Below are positions 1 through 14,000 of a stretch of 64,000 nucleotides of DNA, in pieces. Position numbers and translations under genes: made by a program. The notes beneath the pieces were generated by a model. The model did not search any database and was not told where the DNA came from. It was given only the letters and a program-made list of their open reading frames with translations. Every line of letters starts with the position of its first letter. Positions within the stretch are counted from its first letter, which is position 1. The DNA comes from Angiostrongylus vasorum (lineage: Eukaryota; Nematoda; Chromadorea; Rhabditida; Metastrongylidae), in assembly GCA_018806985.1 (NCBI GenBank), contig JADANN010000424.1, positions 1,045,001-1,109,000 of the forward strand, in the 5' to 3' direction.

Positions 1-1190
1 GAAACGTGGATTAGAGGGAGTGATCAGGGATCCAGATGAGCCCGGCACCAATTACACGACTCCGCAATGGTGGTAGAATTGGTGCGCCCTCCTCGTGATG
101 AACGGCATCACACTCATTGAAGTGTTGGCCTCCCTAAGACATTGCGATTCGATAAAATATGAAACACCCTCTCTTTTCCTGACCATGAAAGTACCAATCC
201 ACATTACAACTATACTACTTCCCGCAACGGAACTTGTAGACATTTCAACAGACGTTGGCCAGTAACTGCCGTGAGAGGATTGTTAGTTTCTCTCTACCAC
301 GCCTCAGAATTGGAACTTGGCCAAGGGAAAGTAGTAGCAACAGGTCATGGCTATTACCTTATATCATTTATGTTTACGATTCCAATATTTCCTACCGAGT
401 GAAAAAAAAACGCAGGTATCTGTCTATAAATGTTAACAAATCCTCGCCAACGTTCGCTCTATGGACGGCGCAGCCATGGCCAATTAACTTCACATTGTGG
501 AAAAAAAATTTGAAAGAAGAACTGTTGTAGGGAAAGGAATGACGATATAAAAAACGATAAATAGTAGAAGACCAGTCGTTAACCATGCAAACCGTTTCTT
601 ATAACCGATCAGTAGATCCAAGCAGAATGGATAGGAAACAAGAATAAGATACGACACGAAAAGCACTGCGCCGTGAAATCCACAGGCAAGACTGAACTAC
701 AGATTTATCGAAGGATATAGGGCAGCATTCATTCAAATAAAACGCCAATAGCTCCCTAATATTGCGAAAGGAGGAGACAGTAAACAGACAAGAGAAAGGC
801 ACTTGAGCGGATCCCTTGAGGACCTAAGCGAGCTCTGATAAGAGTGCTTCATGTCACAAGCGCATGTTCCAATCAATCAGCGCTACTTTCAAGTTTGACT
901 CTCGTGGAATATTTCAAACATGAAGTGAACTAAAGCCATAAATGAGTCTAAATAAGTAGCAAGAATGTCTACGCCGTTTCCTCAAGTCTCTTTAGTGTTT
1001 CATTCCTTTATTAAGAAGACCCTTTCAAAGGGAAACAATATCAGTGGATATTAAAAATCACCAGTGTTGTAAAATATGGCGCTTAGCAAGTGATGAAGTA
1101 AGTCGGAAAATAAACACCAGTAATGAATGCAGATAATACTTCAGTCCACTTTTTATGAACGGTTTAGTGCAAAAAATCTTAAAGTTGGGG
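1..1190. other. No gene seen
   Basis: Only short open segments in both strands. 1-250 has faint similarity to the repeat heads seen elsewhere (CGGCACCAATTAC, minus strand). Confidence 0.5.
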
Positions 1191-1199
1191 GCATAAAAA

Positions 1200-1340
1200 G
1201 CGGACTCGATGGAGCTGTCCTACAATACGCGCATGGCCTCTGGATCGAGACGGCTTCGAGCAAACAATGCCTCCATACCTCTGAGGTCAGTAATTTGGTA
1301 CTAAACCTATCTGGGGAAATACAACCATTATGAGGCTGAG
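1200..1340 (+). mobile_element. SINE-A fragment
   Basis: Decayed head and central part (GGATCGAGACG, TTGGTACTAAACCTATCTGG) only. Confidence 0.5.
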
Positions 1341-1965
1341 ATATTTGCAAAACTTGAACCCTAGGCCAGATTCCTACATGCGGTTACCCCTTCCAGGGGC
1401 TCACGTGTTGCCCACTGTGCCACTGAAGCCTTTGCTTTGCTTTTTCTCTAAGCTAGTTTTCTTCTTAACGGTGTCAGCATCACTCATCAACGGGAATGAT
1501 TTGGAGAACACAAATTGGGATTACACCCAGTTAAGCAGAAGCTACAGTGGAAATCACAATGTTCAACATTTCATTTCTGCGATATATGCAAAACTTAGAC
1601 GCAAGCCAGACTCGTAATCGTCGTTACCATTTCCGGGGGTTAACTGTGTTTAATGCCAATTTCTACTCCCCAGACCATTTCCGTTGACGCTTGATTGCTG
1701 ATGGCACTGTTAGGTAGAAAACTGGCTGAGAAGAAGTCAAATCAAAGAACTCAGTGATGCAGAGGGTAACAGCAATCTGGCTTAGGGTCCAAGTTTACAA
1801 ATAGCTCAGCGTCATATTGGTTGTATTTCACATCATAGCCTGCCGTGAAAAAATAGTAATAGGCAGCAAACAAAAAAGTTGAACATTGTCTGGCAAAACA
1901 TCCCGCGGATTCAAAAAAGCCAACTATTACTTTGTAGAGTAAACTTGGGCACACACTAGGAGAGC
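1330..1965. mobile_element. Foldback (long inverted repeat) element D
   Basis: Arms pair around 1620: CACAAATTGGGATTACACCC on the left against GTTTAATGCCAATTTCTACTCC on the right, and further out the TTTGC...GAAAAA blocks. Outer ends carry a TGCCTATT...TTTTTCATG / CATGAAAAAATAATAGGCA type sequence. Non-coding. Confidence 0.6.
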
Positions 1966-2149
1966 TATCCTAGGATTCCAGGGAAGAAAATTGGACTAGT
2001 ATTCATCCACACTCGTATTTTATGAGAACCAGAAATTATAAAGTGGCAGCCGAAACCAAACATAAATCCGAAGAGAATCGTGGATGAGAAAGTGGTGAGA
2101 TCTGCAGAATAGTTGAAGACAGGTAATAGAAGTGTATGAATAAGAAAAT

Positions 2150-2400
2150 CTTAGAAGTTATAACTTTTATTTGCTGCCTATTCTTTCTCACGGTGGGCTC
2201 GATGTGAAATACAACTACGAGGATGCTAAGATATGAGCGTTAGCCACCACAACAACAGAAGCCATTGGTTTGCCTTTCTCTCAGCCATGTTATTATTCTA
2301 TTCTCGTTAACGGTCGCCTTCTGATAGCACAGATAGAGTAGAAACCTTGCTGTGACACAGGCAAGTAAAAAAACAATTCTGCTACTGCAGCTGCTCCCAT
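2150..2400 (+). repeat. Foldback element D, single decayed arm
   Basis: TTTGCTGCCTATTCTTTCTC and GTGAAATACAACTACGAGGATGC match the D arm; the partner arm is not clear. Confidence 0.5.
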
Positions 2401-2865
2401 AAATTCAAGGAATTACTTGAATGGTTGTGTAGATTGTTCATTTACTTTAACCCCAGTGTAAAAATCCACTTTTATTCGATCTCATACATTCTGTCAATCT
2501 CCATCATTCAGCCCCGTGTCTAAAGCGTCTCGTTTGCTTAAACAAACGAATCGAGAGGACTCGAAATCCAATAAAGGGCAGCATCAGCTAGAAAGGACTT
2601 TTGTTCGGATCTAAATGTAACGGATTTCGCATAGTCGACGGCCACCACTACTAGTTGTGGTAGAGCAACACAACAGATTCTAGGACGCCACATGTGAGCG
2701 TAACCATATTAGAAATGATCACGAATAAAGTCCAATAAGTAGCATTATAATTAACCTAATCTAATTTAGTCAATAGTTTAAATAACAGATGACCAGATCT
2801 CTTATCGGAATCCAAGAAATCCGAGACAAATAGAATTACCGAAAAATGGATTCTATTGGAAGGCT
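2400..2865. other. No feature seen
   Basis: AT-rich sequence with no open frame of note and no recognised repeat. Confidence 0.5.
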
Positions 2866-2878
2866 ATAATCTCTAATA

Positions 2879-3164
2879 GCCGTAACGCGTGTGATGCAGT
2901 GGTCGGAGGCCTTCAGCAACACACACGTGGAATCGGTCCCGCGTCCATGGCCCACCAAGCCTTCCCTCCCTCCGAGGTCGGCAATTTGGTACCAGACTTT
3001 TCTAGGAGGATAGCAGCACTGGATCGATACATCGGTAGGCAACCACGAGTCATTGTAAAGGCCAGATATGCATTCAATCACCTCCAACGATACTTAATGA
3101 AGTCGAATGTATGGCGCATCCCTCAGGGATTGATCAACACCAAGAGCTTTGTCCCTTATCCTTC
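2879..3164 (+). mobile_element. SINE-A, tRNA-derived, full length
   Basis: Type description for the family. The 5' end carries a pol III A box (TGGCGCAGTGG-like) and a B box (GGATCGATCCC-like), then GCTCACCAAGCCTTCCATCC, TTGGTACCAGACTTGTC, ATGCATTCAATCACCTCCAA, and the 3' end TTGATCAACGCCGAGAGC followed by a T/C-rich CTTTATCCTTTTATCC tail. About 285 bp. This copy is flanked by imperfect duplications of ATARTCTCTAAT at 2866 and 3165. The B box is altered here. Confidence 0.9.
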
Positions 3165-3299
3165 ATAGTCTCTAATGGGAACTTCGGCCTCTATAGCGTC
3201 GGTCGGTCATTTTTTCATCCATAGTTGGGCTTCTGATTACGGTTTATAACATCGTCTCCGAATCAACTAGTAGGATGACCGAGCGAAGGATTCGTTGTT

Positions 3300-5240
3300 G
3301 AAAAGATACTTCTCTAAGACCCACATCATGGTGGGGACCTCGATACGCCTTTGCAAAGTTAGGTTAGGACTCCAGGGAGGATCAAATGGCTCAACAAGCT
3401 AAATGCCTGCCTCAGTACCCCGCACACTGGGTGCTGCCGTCTATGCCGTCAGGTGGCCCCGACAACCGGTGAGAGACCACAAAATCTCGGGTTAGCAGGA
3501 TGCCACCAGAGCCGGACTAAGCGAACACACGTGCGACATGTCATGGAGATTGTTTCTTACTCTGCCCGTATAATGCTTGAACACTCTCCACTGACGCCGT
3601 TCTTCACCCCCTTCTTAAAGCCGCAAATCGCATAAAATTTCATGTGATCGCACTTTAAGGAACAAAAATGGGGAAGACCGACATACACTAAACAAAACGA
3701 CGGGAGCCTTGTCATCCGCGAAGAAGAGCTCCTATCACGAAATGTCGGCGTCATAAGATTTGTCGTCCGCCCGTCCACTGTCAATCTCGCCGGCTTGCAC
3801 GAGATCCTCCCTCTCCCCACTCATGGCCGTCCTCCTTCTTCAACTGACGCGTTAAGATCACAATCATCAGTTGCAGCTCACCGACCCGTACAGCTGATGA
3901 GTACGAATGAATGCGTTCTACTATCAGTTGAAGGAAGTTGTCCGCAATGATAAAGCGCATTGTAATACAAATTTGTTGTTGGAGACTTCAACGCCGGAGT
4001 AGAAAAAGGCCAACGGTAGCGAATACAGGATTGGAAATTTTTGGATTAGGAGAAAGAAATGAGAATGAAAACCGTCTCGCAGGACTCCTGTCAGCAGCAC
4101 GTCTCTTTATTGGGAACCCGTTTTGCCAAAAGAAAGAAAGACTCTGCTGGACATGGGAGTCTCCTAACGGCATGACTCATGCGGAGATCGACCATATTCT
4201 GGGAAACAGAAGATGGTATCTACTTGACACATTGGTAGTCCCGTCGTTCTGTGCTGGTTCCTATCACCACCTTCTGCGAAGATTCAATTCAGCCGTAATC
4301 TGGAAAAGAATTCTTCTCATCGACCACAAGGAAAAAAGTCTGGCTGTATACGATGAGAACATTTTGGACGAAGTTCTATCCAAACGTGACTGGCAGATTA
4401 AAGAAGACCCGACCGAAGACTAAGAGCAGCTTGTCGAAGGACTGAAAAACTGTGTCAAATTCGCCTTAGCTCCTCAAGAAGGAAGATCCGATCGCATCTC
4501 CATTGCTACTAAGGAGTTGCTCGAAAATAGAAGGAAACTGAGGCTTGATCCTAAAACACGGTTACTGATAAAGGCCAGCTGCAGAAAGCTTTGCAGGAAG
4601 ACTTCCGTCGGTGCAAGCAGAAGAACTGCTAGAAGCAGCAGAGAAAAGAAGCAATTTTAAAAAATGTCGTCGGAACTTGTACGATTATAGTGTTCCGCTG
4701 TCTACCCTGATGAATAGATGAGATCGTCAAAACTCCAGCCATGATATAGAATTAGTAACGGAAACGTTGTACACCAATGTGTTTCTTTCCGCAATCCTCG
4801 TCCCGGACACTGATATATCCACTGGAGAAAAAACCATCTTAATTCCGCCATCGGAGGTTCGATTTGCGATAAAAAGCATGGAAAGATGCACAGCGCCAGG
4901 ATCCAGTGGTATCACTGCCAACTCGTTAAAGCTGGAGGCCACAACATGCACACTTTCTTCGCAAACGATATTACAGTCTATCTTCAAGACGAAAAAATCT
5001 CAGATCAGTGGAGGACGTCGCGCACCGTCATCCTGAATAAGAAAGGTGAGCGAAGGGATCTTCGTAACTATCATCCTATATGATTACTGAGTGTACTCTA
5101 CAAGTTCTTCACGAATATAATCCTTTCCCACACATCAAGGGTATTGGATGAGGCGCAACTAGTGGAGGAAGCAGAATTTCGACAAGGATTTTTGCTGCAT
5201 AGACCAAATTCAAACTGCGCCCAGGGTCATTGGAGTTTGT
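3300..5240 (+). mobile_element. RTE-type non-LTR retrotransposon, decayed copy 1
   Basis: 3938-4423 encodes the end of an APE-type endonuclease: GLGERNENENRLAGLLSAARL, then RLCWTWESPNGMTHAEIDHIL and VVPSFCAGSYHH (usually SDH). 4424-4700 is the linker. 4767-5085 holds the first reverse-transcriptase blocks (PSEVRFAIKSM, APGSSGITA), and about 5000-5085 LNKKGERRDLRNYHPI. It then breaks off into an unrelated repeat. There are several frameshifts and stops and no intact protein. It resembles nematode RTE elements from memory. Confidence 0.85.
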
Positions 5241-5289
5241 TAGGAATAACACTTGCCGCTAGTCCTAACCTTTGTCGACTATGTAAAAA

Positions 5290-5745
5290 ACGTTTGCCTC
5301 TTACCATAAACATACGTCCCAAGAAATGTTTCATTGAATTGTCGATAACTGTTTATGACGAAAAGCTTTCTAGAAAGACACTGATGAGCATGCACTCTAT
5401 GAACAGAGGCACTTCGGGTTCTAAAATAGCGCTACGATTACATCCGTACAAATCTCCTGAATGATTTACCACTTTATGGTTACGGTAAAATATTTTTGCG
5501 TGTCGAAACCTAATATTCGACTACATCAGTGCAATCCTCAAATCCCATTCACCGCCAGTGGTCTCAGCTTTCGTGAGAAATGAACGCCTTGACCGTATTG
5601 AAGCAATGCTGCACCCGAAAACCTTGCGAAGGGAACTCTTTTTCGTCTTCATTTAAAATCTTACTGAGAAGGCTTTGGAACTTTGCAAACGATGAATGCT
5701 ATCGGTAGCATCAAATCTCTAACAGCAAAGTTTATAGAAAGTCCA
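5290..5745 (+). repeat. Unknown interspersed repeat E, copy 1
   Basis: CCAAGAAATGTTTCATTGAATTG, GATAACTGTTTATGACGA and ATGATTTACCA recur in order at 6690-7150. No intact frame. It starts where RTE copy 1 stops. Confidence 0.65.
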
Positions 5746-6689
5746 TCATTTGAGTTATTCTTATGTTTGATAACTGCCATAGTAGAAGAAATTACGGATA
5801 TCAATGTTACCATCTTTTAAAGATATATCTTTTAAAGACAGTGCGTTAATATCGATTGACTCTTTTTACATACGTGCGATATTGATGTGTGCTATGTTGA
5901 TGGTCTAAGATCGTTTCGATATCAGAGAGGATAACTTCGAAAACGGATAGAAGGAACGAATGTCTCACTATCACGCACGACTTAACGCCTTATCTTAACT
6001 TAATCTTCTGAGATGAGTAAGGTTCATTTCTTACCGTGTAGATCACGTGGGGATGGCTTTACTCAGTGACCTGAAAATCAGTTAGTTCTTTTTAATAGAC
6101 ATAATTTACGTTTCGATTTAGAAAGCAGGTCTCCACTACCAGTAGTGATATTTTCCAAATAATAAAATATGGGTATAAAACACGTCCAGTCTCTGAACAG
6201 GGCAACATCGCACATATGTGAGCCGTCGTAGTATGAGAACAAGTGCTAACGGCCTCGCCTTATCTCAACAAACATATTAGCTAAGGTATCATTTAGTTAC
6301 TAATACCAAGGCTTATTCACAGCTGGTGCTTCGAATTCCTGTTTAGGCAAAACTCTTAGCATCCTGTTGAACCTGCGGTAGCGTTGTCGTTCAGCCCAAG
6401 TACTGCTCGTCAAATTTTCGACTAGTGGGCTAGAATACCTGGTGCACCAGTGACCATTTTTTGCTAGACGCTAGCTACCTCAGTAAAATGAGGTTAACTC
6501 CAGGAATTGTCGAAACCTCTAAGACCCATTTTGTTGTGTTGTGTTGGGAAGTTAGCCGAAGTGATCGTGTCATGCAATCATGGCCTTCTCACAGCAACTA
6601 TGTAGATGCACAGACCTACGAACCTCTTCATGTATACCACTTATTTTGAATCACATTACTGGCCGCTCACTTTTTCCACGCCTTTTCGT
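5746..6689. other. No gene seen
   Basis: Intergenic between the two copies of repeat E. One 62-codon open segment at 6461-6649 has no recognisable content. Confidence 0.5.
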
Positions 6690-7150
6690 CTCACTTATAA
6701 TCATGTTCAAAGAAATGTTTCACTAGATTGGCGATAATTGTTTATGACGACAAGCTTTGTAGAGGGACACTGGTGAGCAGGCACTCGGTGAACAGGTCCA
6801 CTGCTGGTTCTACGATAGCTTTATGGTTACATCTATACAAGCATCCCCAATGATTTACCATTTCGTCGTCACGGGAAAATATCCTTGCGTATCGAAACCT
6901 AATGTTCGGACTACATCAGCGACATCCCGAATCGCACTGACCGCCAACGGTCTCAGCTTCCGTGGGAAATGAACGCCATTGACCTCTTGAAGCTGCGCTA
7001 CATCCCGAAAATCTTGCGAAAACAACTGTTTCACATATTGATCCAAAATCGGGGGATGTTACGGAAAAAACTGGCATTCGGAAACAGTGCAGACTAAGAA
7101 TGCGATCAATAGCATCAAATTTCTAATGGCAGAACATACCACCCTAAACA
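6690..7150 (+). repeat. Unknown interspersed repeat E, copy 2
   Basis: Second copy. The minus strand stays open for 63 codons (6855-7046), which may be a relic of a coding sequence. Confidence 0.65.
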
Positions 7151-7195
7151 GCCAGATCCTTTAATCCCGAGATACCCTAGTTTATGTCGATGTGG

Positions 7196-7453
7196 CTATC
7201 CTTCAAAGCTAGTAATTTCCGGTTTCCAAGCAACACCACGGCTCTTTAGAGTCCAATGGCTTACGCTCATGAGCTTGACCAGCACATAGAGTCCAACGTG
7301 AATATTTGCTTCGCCACTATTTTCACACTCGTTGTTCTTCAAGCATAAGAAAAGATAAATTCTATTCCCGATGAAGTGATTCAGTGAGAACGTGCCTAGC
7401 TGCCACACCGCCTGCTTATCCTTAAACAGCATTCCTTGAAAAATGACAAACAA
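7196..7453 (-). other. Isolated minus-strand open segment, unassigned
   Basis: 85 codons without a stop, with protein-like composition (KDKQAVWQLGTFSLNHFIG, NIHVGLYVLVKLMSVSHW). No family recognised, no clear splice partners. It may be an exon relic or repeat-derived. Confidence 0.2.
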
Positions 7454-8009
7454 AACAAGAACTGTAAAAACAAATCACAGTGTTAGACGCTTAAGACTCA
7501 TTTATGAATGGACACAATGGGAATGCTGCTAAACGAGCACGTGTGCTGTGGTGTAAGGGACGTTTCGGTATACAAAAATAAGATAACGCTTGAGTGAGTT
7601 CTACGTTCATTGGTTTTCACAGAATCGTCTTTTCTGTGTTAAGGGGTAAGCATACTGGATTTTAAGAAGTAGAGCGGTCGTGAGAAAGGTTCATTTGTGT
7701 AGTACATCACCCGGATAGTGTTCGTCGGTAAGCCCGGCTTGCGTTGATGAGCTTACTTGAGTGGTTAGAGTTACTAGCTTCTTATTATTTGCCACGGAAA
7801 TCTGCTATATTTTTAAAGTACCGTTCACTTCAATGCATGAAATTTCCATATTCTGGGATCCGACTGGAATATTCATTGAAGAATTTTGCTTCTTTCAACT
7901 AGCGCCGCAATGGCATGTGTCACTCATTGCTGTGCAGGTTATATTCAACACTAGCGTATTACAATTGTTGCCGTTCTTTTTTTAGTGGCTTGGGCAAAGT
8001 ATCTTACAG

Positions 8010-11000
8010 AAAAACAGTTCAGATCCAGCAAAATTGTTCCTTGTGTCTTTGGCAGCAATTCTCTTTGTTAATGTACAATCCCGTACGGCATGTTCTGGCT
8101 GGATATACATTCCCGACTTCAACAAATGCATCAAAGTAAGTATACTTTTCACTAAAACTTTCGCGACTGCGCCTAATTTCACATTTGTACGGGCTAAACG
8201 ACGCCTAATTTTTTCGCTGCGCCCACTGTGATACCAATAGGCATCACACCGGCCACTCCGGTGGTTTTTATGCATATCCGCACTGTTTTGCAACCATTTT
8301 CGTTCCGAAAATTGGTTTTCTCGCAGCAATGAAAAAAGAACACTGCGCTTCTCCTATCCCACATATCCTTCATGTTTCTTTCTTACCTATCCTACCATGT
8401 TTTTGGTACATTTGCAACAACTGCGTGTGATGAAAAAGAAATTGTTCTCTATGTAGTCATATTGCTCCGGCATTCAACGAATTTAGAGGGACAGATACCA
8501 AAATGGTAGTGATGCTGATCACTACGAACACGGCTCTGGTTCGACATAGCTCTAGGCTCACCAAGCCTCTTATCCATCCCGGGTCGGGAAATTGGCACCA
8601 GGTTGTTCGGGAAGTAATCACTTTCTGCAATCCACGTGGGGTCGCTCTAGCCCCGCTATCCCAGGTCTCCAGGAAGAACCGACTCGACCAGCACTCTACC
8701 ACATTCGAGGTGAAATGGGAATCCTCAAGCAGTAGCTGATGCAAAACGTGATTGTTGGAGGATCTTCGTAGATGATGGACGGGGGAAAACGAATTCAATA
8801 CGAGAAGTGCTGGGATCCGGGGACAGTACAAATGAAGAGGGATCCTGTGAAAGAAGACTAACGAAGTTGTGCAAGTTCCGCAAGGATTATTGCACTGTTT
8901 CACTTTTTGATACCTTCATTCCAAAAAATACCCAACAGCCATCGTAATTGATACTTGATATTTGAATGGCCCGTCCTCACTAGTTGTGCTGGCCCCAGCA
9001 TAACTACCATTTTTCGGAGATTTGCTGGTTAAGCCACAGTGGTTCCCTGGAATCCCGAGGACAGTCTGGTAAAAGTCTGCTCCAGGTCGTCACAACGACA
9101 GGCAGTCACAGCGCTTGTGGATCAGAGGCAGATTTCCCACCATGCGACTTTAATACCAGGACGGTGGTGGATCCTGGAGTTAGTTTGCTCTTAGGTATGC
9201 TTCCTGATGGAAACGCCCGATTCATCCTCAGCTTGGGAGACCCTGCCAGGGGAATGAGTACCCCTCTTTACATCGCAGTCCGACACCCAAGAACACCTCT
9301 CAGCCACGATGAGGCGGGAAACCGTTGGGTGGCCATCATAGCGATTGAAAATTAGAAAACAACGAAATGCTTATTAAAAACGATGCTGCACGTTGCATGC
9401 GATGCCATTTCCTCGAGGCGGAGGCATTTTTGCGCCTACTCACTCGCTACACACTCTTGTCCGCACACCCTCAGCAGTTCCAGTCTCTCGTCTCAAAATG
9501 AGAAATTAGTGAAGAATAGTTAAGAAGCCATCCTTCCAAGGGCGACGCTGTTTAGAGCATCTGCATTTCATTAGCTACCGATTGATTATAATTCTGTGCA
9601 TCAAAGCAAGCCACTGAAAAAAACGACATCTACAGGTGTCTCACCGGCCACTCTCGCCCAACCATTATGACACCCGTAGGTGTCATTCGTCGCGAGAGTG
9701 TTAAAAAATAAAAAACTAACGCGAAATCCAATGTTTATTTATTTATGGCAGTTCCCTTTTCACCATGCTTTTAGCAACTGCTGATTTTTTTCTCAGGTAT
9801 TACACATAGCGAGTAGGGTTAACTTCGTATTCTCCTAGCAGCGGTAGCATCTTTCCTGGACAAGACGTTTTAAATATGTTGGTAGATTAGACATTGTCAA
9901 CACACTTACTTGTATGCTAGTCATCGATTCATCTTATTATTTGAACTACCCACTTGTGTTTCGCTATTGATCTATATTCTCTTGCATCCCGAAGATAGGA
10001 TAAGTTTCGAAGTTCTGAGCTCGACATTCCGAATGGACTTTGCGTGTGTCGGTTAAATTTCAGAAGACATCGTTCAAGTGCTCCATGGAAAGTGCGCAGA
10101 TTTCTTGAAGTGGTCGAAATGTCTCTCTTTTTTATGTATAATTCCTCTTTCACGTTGTTACCCATGTTCATTGAACGTACAAGGTACAAGTACCGCGTGG
10201 TCTCGGTAATCAGAAAACCATCCAGTTGGAGTTGTTCGCCTTCGCACCATGGGTTAGTCTTGAACAAGGGTCTTGTTTCTGCACAGTCCCACCTTTTTTG
10301 TACTCTCGTTGATTCATAGGGCATTGCCTCTGCTTCACTGGAAGTCACCGAAAAAATGGCGATGTCGTTCACAAAACCACGAAAAAGATATAACAGCAAT
10401 TTCCTATTAATACGCATGCTCTTCACTCTCCTTTGAGTGACTTCATTATCCACCGCAGTGCGGTAGTAAGAGGCTTTTGAGATACTGTGACGCCTTGACA
10501 AACACCTTTTTCTATGAGTGTGGTGAGGGATGGATGGAAAAGTTCTATATTCATGTTGTAGTTCCCATAGCAGTCTGCTAGTGCTTTCACCTAGGAGGGC
10601 TACACTCCTAAATCGTCGAGCGTCGATAGGATTTACTGTATTCGTTTCGACTATGTGGAGTGCTTTGTCGTAGTCAATAAAAGTTAGCACAAGAGGCAGA
10701 TAACACCCACGGACTCCTATGACCAGACACACGCCTGCGAGGTGGTCCATGCAACAGGTTCGCAGTCGGAATCCTGCTTGCTCAACTGGTTTCGCCACAT
10801 CCAATGTCTTCGGTATGCGTAGTAGAATAGTCCTCGTAAAGAGCTTGTAGAATGCACTAAACAAGCATGTCGGATGGCATTTACCAACTTTCCTTCGCTC
10901 GTCCTTCTTGGCTAGAACGACCGCACGCCACGTTCCTCCACTGGTGTGAGATTTTCTGCTTCTAGTTGACATGTCATGTTGGTTGCTGGAGGAAGAGTAA

Positions 11001-14000
11001 TTTGTAGACTCCAGCTCTAACGAATCCCACGGTGATTTTATCGGATGCCTGAGCTGCATCTTTGTTCACATTTTCTATCGTAACTCATACTTTAAAGCGT
11101 AGAGTCCCGGGGTGTTTTTCATTAGAGGAAATTTGGGGAACCCAGACGGGAGATGAAGAGCGGAAAAAGATTGACATGGAGCTGTTCGCTTTTCAAAACC
11201 CAGATCATTCCTGGATTTGGAAATGGTCCCACCTTCGCCCATCGGGAGGGATAGCGAAACGTTATAGTCGCAAAGATCCCGACGGCACTTCTACAGACTA
11301 GATCGTTTTTTGTGCTGCATCCAATAACGTTTCTGCTCTACCGATGTAAATCCTCCTGCAAAGACCACGTATGTGTTAGGCGAGTTGTAGTAGGAATAAA
11401 TTTGTTTCCTTCTTTTCGAGAAAGGCCTTAGTGGTAATGGAGATGCGGTCTGAACATTTTGTATGAGTGACCGAGGCGAATATGGCTCAAGTTTTAAGTC
11501 CTTTCACAAGCAGCACGCAATTCTCGATCTTTTTTTGTTTGCCAGTCAGATAAGGGCAGAAATTCTTTAAGAATATCTTCGACATGCTCGAAGTGTTCTA
11601 TCCTTCTCGGACCATGAGAGTAGTTCTTTTTCCAGCTGATGAGTGAACTGAATCTTCGCATGGAGGCGATGATCAGGCTTAGCACGGAGTTCAAGTCCCA
11701 CTGAAGTGTCAAAGAAGCAATATTTACTTTTCGTAAGAATATGACATGATTCCGAACGACTCGTATCACTAAGGAACTTCCCACGTTCATCGGCGAATGT
11801 CCCTCTTCTCGAAAAAATTAATTACCATTCAAGAGAAGTGCTCCGAACAGGAGTCCTTCAATACGGTTTCCATTTCGTGCCAGTGTCCAAATTATCCTCT
11901 CATCCTGCATTCAGTTTCGTTGACCGTTCCTAAGCTGGCGATGAAGTCTCAAACAAATAGTTTGAAAAAAGATTTCTCGTTCTAGATTACTTCCTCTAAC
12001 TGGTTGTATAATAAAACGCGTTCAGTTCTTTCTCTTCAGCTGTACAAGTTCGTGAGTAACGGTTGATGATGTTGACCGTTTTCACGCGTATGTTGGAAAC
12101 GAAGAATGGACAAGCGCCGTGATAGGATTCCGTATGAGGTGACCAGATGGGAAATTGAAGGGTGTTCCATAAATCCAACCGTTCACAACGAAATCAAGGC
12201 CTCCAACATTTAGCAACGGGAATTTCCCTTCACGAATGACAAGGGTTCCGTCCTCTAACTGGCGTGTACCGGTCTTCTATGTAATCTGATGTAGTCGGCT
12301 GCCTCAAGAAGAAAGCAGGGGTCAGCGCCTGATGAGACGGTTCTGCTGTTATCGGTGCATATCAAAAAAACAGTCTATATGACGTGTCGTGGACGTGCTC
12401 GTTTTGCTCATTCAGCGACGTCCTCTGTAATCCGAGATTTGATCACCTTTCACGGCTTGTCTGACCGCCCAACGTCGTAGACAGGAGCGCTCAGTTTGTG
12501 GGGTGGTGCAGCTGGTGTCTTGCTGGTTTAGCCATTATGGTTCCCAAGTGTCCCGACGTCAGTCTGGTAGAAGCATTGCTCAGGTCGTCACCACCCTAGG
12601 GCAGTCGCCATACTTTATGCATCAGAGGGAGGTTTGCCGTCATTCGACCAGTTTGATACAGAAAGGTGGTGAGTCTGGTTATTGGTTTGCTTCTATGCGG
12701 AATTATAGATGGAGACGTCGGATTGCCTCTCAGCTGGGCAGGACCTGCTGGGAAATGAATCGCTCTGTACATCGCGGCCCGACACCGAGAACACCTCCCA
12801 GCTACAACGAGGGGGGTAAACCGTTGTAAGGTCACCATTACAAACTTTTTTGGAAAAACATCCACAGTCGCCTAGTATTTAACATCTGAAATTTTAGTAC
12901 AGCAAAATGTTTCGTGGAATTTTCCATTAAAAGCTAACTACGTTGTCTCTGACGGACCGGGCGACATGCTATCTTATTTCATGGTCCTCAAAGTGGGATG
13001 TCCTTATGTTGTTGTTCTCGAACCTCCGGACATGCCCATTTAGTTGATAAGGCATCCGTTCTGGTTAACGTTTTTGTGATAACAACGATCGGAGCTGATC
13101 TATCATTCGCGTCATAAAAATACAACGCATTCTCCAACAGTGCTATACAACTATAATTTCTCGGTTCTAACTTTTCGAAATTTCAGTCATTCTGTGAGCC
13201 AACGGCATGGGAAGATGCAAGAGATTATTGTGAGAGTAAGAATTCCCACCTTATATTGCCATGCGAGCGAAAGTACAGCGATCTTGCTTCGAGTGAGTCA
13301 ACAACCAGATTCATTAGTGAAAGATGTCGTTTAACACAAAAAGCATTTACATTAACACATACTGAACCATGCGTATTGAAATGAGTACACACATCACCAG
13401 CGGTTTAGAGAGGTTCTTCGTCGCACCTTTTGAGTGGTCGATAGCTTACAACAAGTGTAGCCCTGTGGTTATAAGTGCTCTGTAATGGATATCTTGTTAC
13501 TAGTTCGATCCCGCACCCCGAGCTTCCCACGCTTTCCATCCCTCCGTGGTCGGAAAATTGGTACGAGACTTGTGTGGAATGATAGCAGCACTGATTCTGC
13601 AGGCCACCGCAAATCATATTATGACCTCTGTTATCCATTCGATCACCTTTGTGATTCTTGATGTAGTAGAATGAACTGCGCATGGTTAAGGGATTTATCA
13701 CCGCCGAATTCTTCATCCTTTTATCGTTTGTTATCTGCGGCTTGTCCAACTTACATGTTACATCAGGCGGGGCCAGTGAAGAGCCGACCTTCACACGTAA
13801 TACTTTACAAAAACCTGTGTTTCGACGGGATCGTTTTTCCACGAGAAAATAATGCTTTCGAAGTGACTCTGTGCCGTAGAGACTGCTTTCGGTGAACGGC
13901 TACAGAAACGCCTCAATTTGAACAATGAGCTTCGACAGTTACTGAGAGCCTTCTATTAAGATAGAAAAGGATGAACCACTAAAGAAACTTTATCGTAATG

